NCBI GenBank assembly: GCA_937902945.1
Contig: CALEMD010000230.1
Location: 1-5,283 of the forward strand
DNA length: 5,283 bases
Direction of reading: 5' to 3'
DNA from: an uncultured Erysipelotrichaceae bacterium
GTDB lineage: Bacteria > Bacillota_I > Bacilli_A > Erysipelotrichales > Erysipelotrichaceae
In this document: positions 1-5,283 of the stretch, one piece after another
Position numbering within the stretch: position 1 is the stretch's first letter
How the letters are laid out: each line of letters begins with the position of its first letter
Notes under the pieces: model-generated
What the model saw: the letters and a program-made list of their open reading frames with translations, nothing else
Told to the model about the DNA's origin: nothing
Database searches by the model: none
Position numbers and translations under genes: made by a program

Positions 1-1125
1 CACAATCTGTCATTTGCGATCGTATGTGTCATCTGTGTGCTCTTTGTACTGATCTATATCAGAAAAATCAAAAAGGATATTTGGATTGCCCTATTCAAGA
101 GTGTCGGCATAGCGTTTGCTCTCAGTGCCTTCTTTACCCTGCCAATGCTTGAGCAGCTTTCTTCACAGACTTTTTATCTTGATTATTATGCCTCAAGCAG
201 CGATCTTGGTTCACAATCTATGGAACTGTGGCAGTACTTTGCCAACACAACCGTGTTCGGTCTAGGCGGCAATACCTATGAGAAAAGCAATACCATGCTT
301 GAAAATGTCGGCTGGTTTCTGACATTTGCGCCTCTGTTATGGCTGGCAGTTCCTGTTTCAAAACGCAGGGAACATAGCTTTGTAGCAAAGTGCATGATTA
401 TAGGCTATATCTTTCTGATTCTTCCCTCTTTCCTCATTCCATGGAACAGCATGTTATTTCTGCGCATCCTGCAGTTTCCATGGCGTCTTGAAATGTTTGC
501 CATGGCCCTGTTATGCATACCGGCATGTGCTTCATTCGCATTCCTGCGTCTGAAATCTAAAAATATAATCATTGCCTGCACTGCTCTTCTGCTTTCTCTA
601 GAAGCGCTATGGCATCTGACTCCCGCATTGAACAGAACCTTCGGCATCACTTCCAATACCGCCTATGAACAGATGATTGATGGCACCATCATCGACCCCT
701 ACTATTCTGCCACCTATGTACGGGTAGAATGTGCAGGCGGTGACTATCTGCCTTCCGGTTCTCCTGACTTCCGCTCCTATTCTGCAGAAATCAAAGATGC
801 ACAGGGAAATGATCTAAGTATCTCCTATGAGAAGAAAGGCACATCACTCAGCTTCTCTCTTGATGCAGATACAGAAAACACACAGATCATACTGCCAATA
901 ACCTATTACAAGGGATACCAGGTCTATAAGATTGCTGATGGCAGAAAGACAGCGATAGAAACATTCGAATCAAATGACAGAATGGTCAGCTTCTTCAGTA
1001 CAGGTGAAGGTGATTATATATGCACATACTCCCGCACACCGATCCAGATCGGCAGTGCAGCATTCTCGCTTGGCACAGCTGCGCTGCTTATCATTCTAGC
1101 AATTCGGAAACGCTATAATAAATAA
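1..1125 (+). CDS. YfhO/PTPS-related polytopic membrane protein, 3' part (5'-truncated)
   Basis: The reading frame is open from the first base, so the true start lies upstream; the GTG at 37 is only the first possible start inside the window and falls within a membrane helix. The visible 374 residues contain likely membrane segments at about 4-20, 29-50, 103-119, 127-147, 163-182, 188-206 and 346-368. A region of about 140 residues between the last two is probably extracytoplasmic and beta-rich. Family-like signatures are the helix AFALSAFFTLPML, the motif LQFPWRLE (about 157-164), GDYLP, and ITYYKGYQV near the end of the soluble domain. These resemble the 6-pyruvoyl-tetrahydropterin-synthase-related / YfhO families of GT-C-like envelope proteins, thought to take part in glycosylation of surface polymers. 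The name is historical and does not imply pterin chemistry. Substrate and exact family are not determinable from this fragment. The gene ends in TAA directly before a hairpin terminator and converges on hicAB. Confidence 0.75.
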   Translation, partial: HNLSFAIVCVICVLFVLIYIRKIKKDIWIALFKSVGIAFALSAFFTLPMLEQLSSQTFYLDYYASSSDLGSQSMELWQYFANTTVFGLGGNTYEKSNTMLENVGWFLTFAPLLWLAVPVSKRREHSFVAKCMIIGYIFLILPSFLIPWNSMLFLRILQFPWRLEMFAMALLCIPACASFAFLRLKSKNIIIACTALLLSLEALWHLTPALNRTFGITSNTAYEQMIDGTIIDPYYSATYVRVECAGGDYLPSGSPDFRSYSAEIKDAQGNDLSISYEKKGTSLSFSLDADTENTQIILPITYYKGYQVYKIADGRKTAIETFESNDRMVSFFSTGEGDYICTYSRTPIQIGSAAFSLGTAALLIILAIRKRYNK

Positions 1126-1176
1126 AACAAGGTGCTGATGACCTGCTGAATAAGCCAAGTTCAGTGCCTTGTTTTT
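1125..1176. terminator. Hairpin terminator between convergent genes, probably bidirectional
   Basis: Positions 1125-1138 (AAACAAGGTGCTGA) pair with 1161-1174 (TCAGTGCCTTGTTT) over 14 base pairs with two G-U wobbles, around a 22-base loop. On the plus strand a T run (1172-1176) follows, fitting termination of the membrane protein gene whose stop codon overlaps the stem base. On the minus strand the stem is followed by a T-rich stretch read from 1127 to about 1119, so it could also stop transcripts coming leftward from hicAB. The loop is larger than usual, but the stem is convincing. Confidence 0.75.
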
Positions 1177-1298
1177 CTTCTGCTATATGAACTGTCGGGC
1201 ACATACAGAAAGAAGGGATATATATCCAGCACAAATCATATCACAGAACTCTTTTGAATGATGATGTATACACTCGAAAATACATATGCAAAGATTTT

Positions 1299-1340
1299 GA
1301 AGAGAAGAAAAGTTTATGGCAGCTTTGCGAAATCTCCGCC
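1299..1340 (-). terminator. Weak candidate hairpin just after hicB
   Basis: On the minus strand GGCGG (1340-1336) can pair with CTGCC (1322-1318), including one G-U pair, around a 13-base loop, followed within a few bases by a pyrimidine-rich tail containing CTTTTCTTC. Five pairs is a short stem, so this may be chance; the stronger hairpin at 1125-1176 could serve as the real hicAB terminator. The rest of 1181-1339 shows no gene I can support. Confidence 0.2.
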
Positions 1341-1715
1341 TAATTCCTATCTGTTCTTTCAATTGCATCATTCTTTGACAGCAGATACAGACAGTGCTGA
1401 TTCATGCTGATGCCTTCTGCTTTTGCATGAGACGAAAGAGACCTATGCAGGCTCTTTGGAATACGCAGTTTGAATTGACCGGAATAATCATCCAGAGATG
1501 AAGGTTCCGGTATTGCTATGCCTTCCTGAATGGCTGCGTGCAGCCACTCTTTTTTTGCATCCAGAGCATTGTTCATGGTTTCTTCTATTCATTGATTCGC
1601 CTACAGTAAGACATCCGGGAAGTTCTGGATAGTCTGCCACATATCCGCCTTCTTCTGTATCCGGTACTAGTTCCAGTTTATATGGAAGCCCCAAATAATA
1701 TTCAATTTTCTTCAT
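1340..1715 (-). pseudogene. hicB: HicB-family antitoxin, split by a frameshift
   Basis: HicB antitoxins bind and block HicA through an N-terminal partial RNase H-like domain and repress the operon through a C-terminal DNA-binding domain. Translation from ATG at 1715 begins MKKIEYYLGLPYKLEL and keeps family features DTEEGGYVADYPELPGC through GES (residues 39-41). It then leaves frame and ends at 1488, giving 75 residues of which only the first 41 look native. The remainder is in another frame: MNNALDAKKEWLHAAIQEG from ATG 1576, then a ribbon-helix-helix segment (GQFKLRIPKSLHRSLSSH, AEGISMNQHCLYLLSKN) to TAG at 1340. Removing four bases (1589-1592) joins the halves as GES-IEET-MNNALDAKKEW and yields 123 residues, a normal length; removing one base also restores frame but adds an extra residue. 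The start overlaps the hicA end by 14 bases and has a strong GAGGAGG site. Reinitiation at ATG 1576 might still make the DNA-binding part alone, but not the toxin-binding domain. Confidence 0.88.
1587..1598. repeat. Imperfect tetranucleotide tandem ATTC-ATTG-ATTC at the hicB break
   Basis: The plus strand reads ATTC (1587-1590), ATTG (1591-1594), ATTC (1595-1598), three near-identical four-base units lying exactly where the hicB frame is lost. Loss of one unit would restore the expected protein, so replication slippage that added a unit is a natural explanation. The tract is short and imperfect, so it is a weaker slippage site than true phase-variable repeats. Confidence 0.55.
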
Positions 1716-1953
1716 TCCTTGTTTCCTCCTCAACAACTTTTTTATCCATAAGAATGTAAATTTTCTTAATCTGCTGCCGTTTTGGAATCGCAATCGGGTT
1801 TTTTCCTTTTTTACGAAATGTACAATGACTGCCACCATTGCCAGAATAATTCATTGTATAACCGTAGTATTCTAGAATGCGCTTCACTTCATCAAAACGT
1901 ACATCATTTGTTTCATTGCTTATTCTTTTGATCAGTTTATCCCATTTTGACAT
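1702..1953 (-). CDS. hicA: HicA-family mRNA interferase toxin
   Basis: HicA toxins are small double-stranded-RNA-binding-fold proteins that cleave mRNA independently of the ribosome and halt growth until bound by HicB. The 83-residue product has the family layout: a first helix (MSKWDKLIKRI), a second with FDEVKRILEYYGY (about 20-32), the signature GGSHCTFRKKG with the putative catalytic His43, then IAIPKRQQIKKIYI and a C-terminal helix. Length is normal and no stop or frameshift is visible, so the toxin looks complete. Asp70 sits in a helix where many relatives have a hydrophobic or basic residue, which is only a loose impression. The ATG at 1953 has AAAAAGG five bases upstream. hicA precedes and overlaps hicB by 14 bases, the usual toxin-first order of hicAB. 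Because hicB is frameshifted, hicA may be silent, attenuated, or countered by another HicB elsewhere. Confidence 0.88.
   Translation of the reverse strand: MSKWDKLIKRISNETNDVRFDEVKRILEYYGYTMNYSGNGGSHCTFRKKGKNPIAIPKRQQIKKIYILMDKKVVEEETRNEEN
1725..1731 (-). promoter_or_regulatory. Ribosome binding site of hicB inside hicA
   Basis: The minus strand carries GAGGAGG, nine bases before the hicB ATG at 1715, within the last codons of hicA (coding Glu-Glu-Glu). This decides the hicB start and indicates strong, possibly coupled, translation of the antitoxin relative to the toxin. Confidence 0.8.
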
Positions 1954-1958
1954 GGTAA

Positions 1959-1974
1959 CCTTTTTCTAATTATA
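1959..1974 (-). promoter_or_regulatory. Candidate hicAB -10 box and hicA ribosome binding site
   Basis: The minus strand has a perfect TATAAT at 1974-1969, 15 bases before the hicA ATG, and the binding site AAAAAGG at 1965-1959. A good -35 is missing at 16-18 bases: the best 17-base match is GTTCTA (1997-1992). A TTGACA at 1985-1980 lies only five bases from the -10, too close to act with it. If this is the promoter, the leader is under ten bases and binding by HicB could occlude it. The terminator of pheST directly upstream makes an own promoter for hicAB necessary. Confidence 0.4.
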
Positions 1975-1995
1975 GATGGTGTCAATAATGCTAGA

Positions 1996-2037
1996 ACCAA
2001 AGAAAAGCGAACAGCCATCTGAATATACTGTTCGCTT
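1996..2037 (-). terminator. Intrinsic terminator of the pheST operon
   Basis: Read on the minus strand, AAGCGAACAG (2037-2028) and CTGTTCGCTT (2014-2005) form a perfect 10-pair stem with a 13-base loop, followed by a T-rich tail (TTCTTTGG, 2004-1997). It starts 21 bases past the pheT stop codon and separates pheST from hicAB. Confidence 0.85.
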
Positions 2038-2058
2038 CTGTTTTGATATTCCCTGCTG

Positions 2059-4455
2059 CTATTCGCTTCTAAGCTCTGCAGACAGATTTTTACTGAGAGA
2101 AGCTAGGATCTTCTGATGTACCGGTGTGATCTCTTCTTCTTTCAGTGTATGATCAGATGATTGATAAACGATACGCAGAGCTACAGACTTTTTGCCTTCA
2201 GCTACATGCTCACCTTGATAGACATCGAAGATTTCAAGGCTTCTGATCAGTCTTCCGCCTGCCTTCCTGATTGTATCAAGAATTGCAGATGCAGTTGTAT
2301 CCGCATCTGTTACAAGAGAAAGATCGCGGGATACACTTGGATACTTGTCCAATGCTTCATAGCGTACTTTGGATGTATGTCCATTGATGACTGGATCCAG
2401 CTTGATTTCGGCATAGACTGTATGCTTCAGATCAAACTTCTTTGCGTATGCTGGATGAATCTCTCCGAATATGCCGAGCATTGTCTTATCCAGCCAGATC
2501 TCAGCACTTCTGTAAGGATGGAAATGCTCGGTATCTGTATGATTCTCACGATACTGGATACGGGCTGGCTGATAGCCGCAGCGGAAGAGCCATGCAGATA
2601 GAATCCCCTTCAATGCATAGAAGTCTCCTTCTATCTCTACTTTATGAAGCCTATCCTGCTGCAGTCTGCCATCCAGTGCTATTGCCAGACGTTCTTCCTG
2701 TGCATCTTTGCCATAGACATGTGATATTTCAAAGTATCCGCTGTCCGCATTCTGATGGGCTTCATTATACTGCACACATTCCAGAACACTGTTCAATAGA
2801 CTTGTACGGATATAGCCTCTTGCCTCACTCATTGGCATAGCCAGAGGTATCGGATTATCCAGAGGCATGCACCCATGGTCAATATAATCTCTGGAAACAA
2901 GTGTATAGGTAATGATTTCATGCAGATTCATTCCAGTTAAAAGATTCCTGGTCATTCTGCGGAATACCTGCTCATTGGTCAGTTTGCCGACGGTTGGTTC
3001 CATCCATGGAAGAGTACTCTTCAGTCCATCATAGCCAATCAGTCGAATAACTTCTTCATCGAGATCTGCGGGTCTGTCAATATCGGTTCTGTAGCTTGGT
3101 ATATGGCAGATAATGCTGTCACCTTTGATTTCCGGTTTGAAGTCCAGCTCTGCAAATACCTGTTTCACACAGTCCATATCAAATGATGTGCCAAGAAGAT
3201 CATTGCAGTGTGACAGTGTCTCGACTACTGTTTTTGGCTCATAATGTGGATCGCCAACGACGACTGTCTTTTCAAAGCCACTGGCATCTGCATACTTTTC
3301 CAACAGCTGCACAGAGCGATCCATTGCCTTCTTCTGTGACAGCGGTTCAAGTCCTTTGGTGAATCTCTGAGCCGCTTCAGTAATCAGATTCAAGCGGATG
3401 GAAGTGCGGCGTATCTGCACCTGTGAAAACAGAGCTGATTCAATGAAGATAGCTTTGGTATTCTCATCAATCATGGATTCTTCACCACCCATGATACCTG
3501 CCACACCTGTCGGTATACCATTGGTTGTAATCAGTATGTCCCCTTTTTCAATCCTGTACTGGGTTGCATCAAGTGCCGTCATTGTCAGCTCCTGATCATC
3601 GACCACAGTAATATCCTGATGGGACAGTTTATGAAGATCATAGTAGTGCAGAGGCTGTCCTGTTTCGAGCATGACAAAGTTGGAGATATCTACAACGTTG
3701 TTGATTGCCTTAACTCCAGCCGCATGCAGATAATCCTGCATCCATTTCGGAGATGGTGCAATGCTAACGTGATTCACTGCCTTGCCATAGAATACAGGGC
3801 ATTTGTCTGTCTTTGATGCAACACTGAATGCAGTATCTGAACCGATGTCAGCCTTGCCTTCGTAATCAGGCCAGGTGGCTTTGCGATGCAGAATGGCGGC
3901 TACTTCCTTTGCCATATTCCACATCGAAGCACAGTCCGCTCTATTCGGTGTCAAAGAGACATCGAGTACCGTATCATCCAGTCCAAGATACTTGAAAACG
4001 TCTGTTTCTCCTACCGGTGCATCACTCGGCAGTTCTTCAATGCCTGCCATCTGTGCTTCATTGAGCCAATGCGCATCTACACCGAGTTCATACAGCGCAC
4101 AGAGCATGCCGTTGGATTCCTGTCCTCTTACCGGTTTGGCATTGATGCTGCCGCCAGGCAGCTTTGCCCCAGGCAATGCGGCAATGACCTTGAGTCCCTT
4201 GCGGCAGTTAGGAGCGCCGCACACAATCTGCAGTATCTTTCCATCCGCCACTTTTGTCTGTGTAACATGCAGATGATCGGAATCCGGATGCGGTATGCAT
4301 TCCATTACTTCGCCAATCACCAGTCCTGTACCCTGTGCTACAGGATGAATTCCTTCTACTTCCAGTCCTGCCGCAGTCATTCTCTCGGCAAGTTCTTCCG
4401 GGGTTATGCCATCAAGAGGCACATATTCATTCAACCATTTATAACTGAGTTTCAT
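2059..4455 (-). CDS. pheT: Phenylalanyl-tRNA synthetase beta subunit
   Basis: This cytoplasmic subunit pairs with PheS in the (alpha-beta)2 enzyme that attaches phenylalanine to tRNA-Phe; beta binds tRNA and hydrolyses mischarged Tyr-tRNA. The 798-residue length is typical. Visible domains in order: N-terminal MKLSYKWLNEYV; an EMAP/OB-fold tRNA-binding domain (about 40-150) with HPDSDHLHV and CGAPNCRKG; LTPNRADCASM (about 168-178); the B3/B4 editing domain (about 215-370) with NNVVDISNFVMLETGQPLHY and GVAGIMGGEES; the B5 domain (about 400-476) with PSYRTDIDRPADLDEEVIR; a catalytic-like core (about 480-690); and the anticodon-binding FDX-ACB domain (about 699-798) starting at KYPSVSRDLSL. The segment RLNLITEAAQRFTKGLEP replaces the more common LRTEAS-RFEKG form, as I recall for Erysipelotrichia and Mollicutes. 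The ATG at 4455 follows GGGAGG by nine bases. It sits 15 bases after pheS and ends at a terminator, so it is the last gene of the operon. Confidence 0.98.
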   Translation of the reverse strand: MKLSYKWLNEYVPLDGITPEELAERMTAAGLEVEGIHPVAQGTGLVIGEVMECIPHPDSDHLHVTQTKVADGKILQIVCGAPNCRKGLKVIAALPGAKLPGGSINAKPVRGQESNGMLCALYELGVDAHWLNEAQMAGIEELPSDAPVGETDVFKYLGLDDTVLDVSLTPNRADCASMWNMAKEVAAILHRKATWPDYEGKADIGSDTAFSVASKTDKCPVFYGKAVNHVSIAPSPKWMQDYLHAAGVKAINNVVDISNFVMLETGQPLHYYDLHKLSHQDITVVDDQELTMTALDATQYRIEKGDILITTNGIPTGVAGIMGGEESMIDENTKAIFIESALFSQVQIRRTSIRLNLITEAAQRFTKGLEPLSQKKAMDRSVQLLEKYADASGFEKTVVVGDPHYEPKTVVETLSHCNDLLGTSFDMDCVKQVFAELDFKPEIKGDSIICHIPSYRTDIDRPADLDEEVIRLIGYDGLKSTLPWMEPTVGKLTNEQVFRRMTRNLLTGMNLHEIITYTLVSRDYIDHGCMPLDNPIPLAMPMSEARGYIRTSLLNSVLECVQYNEAHQNADSGYFEISHVYGKDAQEERLAIALDGRLQQDRLHKVEIEGDFYALKGILSAWLFRCGYQPARIQYRENHTDTEHFHPYRSAEIWLDKTMLGIFGEIHPAYAKKFDLKHTVYAEIKLDPVINGHTSKVRYEALDKYPSVSRDLSLVTDADTTASAILDTIRKAGGRLIRSLEIFDVYQGEHVAEGKKSVALRIVYQSSDHTLKEEEITPVHQKILASLSKNLSAELRSE

Positions 4456-4464
4456 TTTCTGTAT

Positions 4465-4470
4465 CCTCCC
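4465..4470 (-). promoter_or_regulatory. Ribosome binding site of pheT in the pheS-pheT gap
   Basis: The minus strand reads GGGAGG directly after the pheS TAA and nine bases before the pheT ATG. It fixes the pheT start and leaves no room for a separate promoter in the gap, supporting one transcript for both subunits. Confidence 0.85.
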
Positions 4471-5283
4471 TTAGTCAAACCGATCAAACGTCTTCAGAAA
4501 GCGGACGTCATTGGTATAGAAGTTGCGTATATCATCAATGCCATACTTCAGCATGGCCACTCTTTCAAGGCCTACACCGAATGCAAAGCCAGAGCACTTA
4601 TCAGAGTCAAATCCATTCATTTCCAGTACATGCGGATGCACCATGCCGGCACCCAGTATCTCTATCCATCCTGTACCCTTGCATACCGGACAGCCAGCAC
4701 CATTGCACATGTGGCATGTCACATCCACCTCAACAGATGGCTCAGTGAATGGGAAGTAGCTCGGTCTGAAGCGGATCTTCCGATCTTCTCCAAACATCTT
4801 CTTCGCCATGAATTCCAATGTGCCTTTCAGGTCTGCCAAAGTGATATGCTCACCAACCACCAGTCCTTCGCATTGCATGAACTGATGGGAATGGGTCGCA
4901 TCATCATCATCGCGTCTGTATACCTTGCCTGGGCAGATCAGTTTGATCGGAAGCTTTCCTTCAGCTTTTTCAAGTTCCCGCATCTGAATTGCCGTGGTAT
5001 GCGTGCGCAATAGATTATCCGCATCTATATAGAATGTATCCTGCATATCTCTAGCTGGATGATCCTTCGGGATATTGGCCAGTTCAAAGTTATAGATGTC
5101 CTTCTCCACTTCCGGTCCTTCGGCAATCTTATAGCCCATGCCGACAAACAGATCTTCTATTTCCTGCTGAACAAGTATCAATGGATGGATTGTTCCGCTT
5201 TCCATTCTGTATCCTGGCAGACTGAGATCAATCTTTTCTTTTTCCATTTCTGAAGCCATAGCTGCTTCATTCAGTTCTGCCTG
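4471..5283 (-). CDS. pheS: Phenylalanyl-tRNA synthetase alpha subunit (5'-truncated by window edge)
   Basis: PheS is the catalytic subunit of the tetrameric synthetase, forming phenylalanyl-adenylate and transferring Phe to the tRNA. The frame is open to the window edge (first visible residues QAELNEAAM), so the ATG at 5259 is internal. About 270 residues are visible against roughly 340 in the family; the missing part is the N-terminal coiled coil that contacts tRNA. Class II synthetase features are present in order: GMGYKIAEGPEVE and NFELANIPKDHPARDMQDTF, LLRTHTTAIQMRELEK, motif 2 PGKVYRRDDDDATHSHQF, then FRPSYFPFTEPSVEVDV, GWIEILGAGMVHPHVLEM, and motif 3 FAFGVGLERVAMLKYGIDD. A four-cysteine stretch CHMCNGAGCPVC (C-x2-C-x4-C-x2-C) precedes GTGWIEILGAG and could bind zinc. 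The Ala in GFAFG lines the amino-acid pocket in known homologues. The promoter, and any T-box leader typical of such operons in Bacillota, would lie beyond the right edge. Confidence 0.97.
   Translation of the reverse strand, partial: QAELNEAAMASEMEKEKIDLSLPGYRMESGTIHPLILVQQEIEDLFVGMGYKIAEGPEVEKDIYNFELANIPKDHPARDMQDTFYIDADNLLRTHTTAIQMRELEKAEGKLPIKLICPGKVYRRDDDDATHSHQFMQCEGLVVGEHITLADLKGTLEFMAKKMFGEDRKIRFRPSYFPFTEPSVEVDVTCHMCNGAGCPVCKGTGWIEILGAGMVHPHVLEMNGFDSDKCSGFAFGVGLERVAMLKYGIDDIRNFYTNDVRFLKTFDRFD

Noticed and set aside
1216..1227. Perfect 12-base palindrome GGATATATATCC in the non-coding stretch.
   Set aside because: A single AT-rich palindrome with no partner copy in the window and no promoter next to it; it is compatible with chance.
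1183..1371. A 62-residue minus-strand frame after hicB.
   Set aside because: It overlaps the 3' end of hicB, has no ribosome binding site I can see, and its composition (many Cys, Ile, His) has no family resemblance.
1716..1838. An N-terminal extension of the hicB first frame up to an ATG at 1838.
   Set aside because: That stretch lies inside hicA in another frame; family similarity and the GAGGAGG site both put the hicB start at 1715.
1969..1985. TTGACA and TATAAT on the minus strand upstream of hicA, read as a full promoter.
   Set aside because: They are only five bases apart, far below the 16-18 needed; only the -10 box is kept as a candidate.
1974..2020. Inverted repeat AGATGG (1974-1979) and CCATCT (2015-2020) considered as a HicB operator.
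   Set aside because: Six-base arms about 35 bases apart, one of them in the loop of the pheST terminator, do not resemble the short-spaced operators expected for a ribbon-helix-helix repressor.
3886..5013. A 375-residue open frame on the plus strand, opposite pheT and pheS.
   Set aside because: It is antisense to two unmistakable, conserved genes, spans their boundary, and its translation is rich in Cys, His and Ser with no recognisable domain; it is a shadow of their codon pattern.

Overview
The window looks like chromosomal DNA of a low-to-mid GC Bacillota. The PheT editing-domain segment reading TSIRLNLITEAAQRFTKGLEP-like resembles the Erysipelotrichia/Mollicutes style more than the Bacillus style, so a gut or oral Erysipelotrichia relative is my best guess. 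That placement rests on remembered family patterns, not on a search.

Layout, left to right. Positions 1-1125 (+) hold the 3' part of a large polytopic membrane protein of the YfhO / PTPS-related type, probably an envelope glycan enzyme or carrier; its 5' end lies outside the window. A strong hairpin (1125-1176) follows its stop and can terminate transcription from both sides. About 160 bases (1181-1339) have no convincing gene. On the minus strand, 1953 to 1340 is a HicAB toxin-antitoxin module: hicA (1702-1953) looks complete, while hicB (1340-1715) is split by a frameshift near 1589-1592, where an imperfect ATTC tetranucleotide run seems to have gained one unit. Positions 1954-2058 carry the hicA leader and the terminator of the next operon. 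From 2059 to the right edge, on the minus strand, lies the pheST operon: complete pheT (2059-4455) and 5'-truncated pheS (4471-5283).

PheS and PheT together form the (alpha-beta)2 phenylalanyl-tRNA synthetase that charges tRNA-Phe. They are closely spaced (15 bases between stop and start) and end in a shared terminator. HicA and HicB would normally form a self-regulated mRNA-cleaving toxin and its neutraliser; here only the toxin reads through.

I found no sign of an undescribed system. The most notable observation is the apparently intact toxin beside a broken antitoxin, together with the short repeat that probably caused the break. The rest is ordinary housekeeping sequence.
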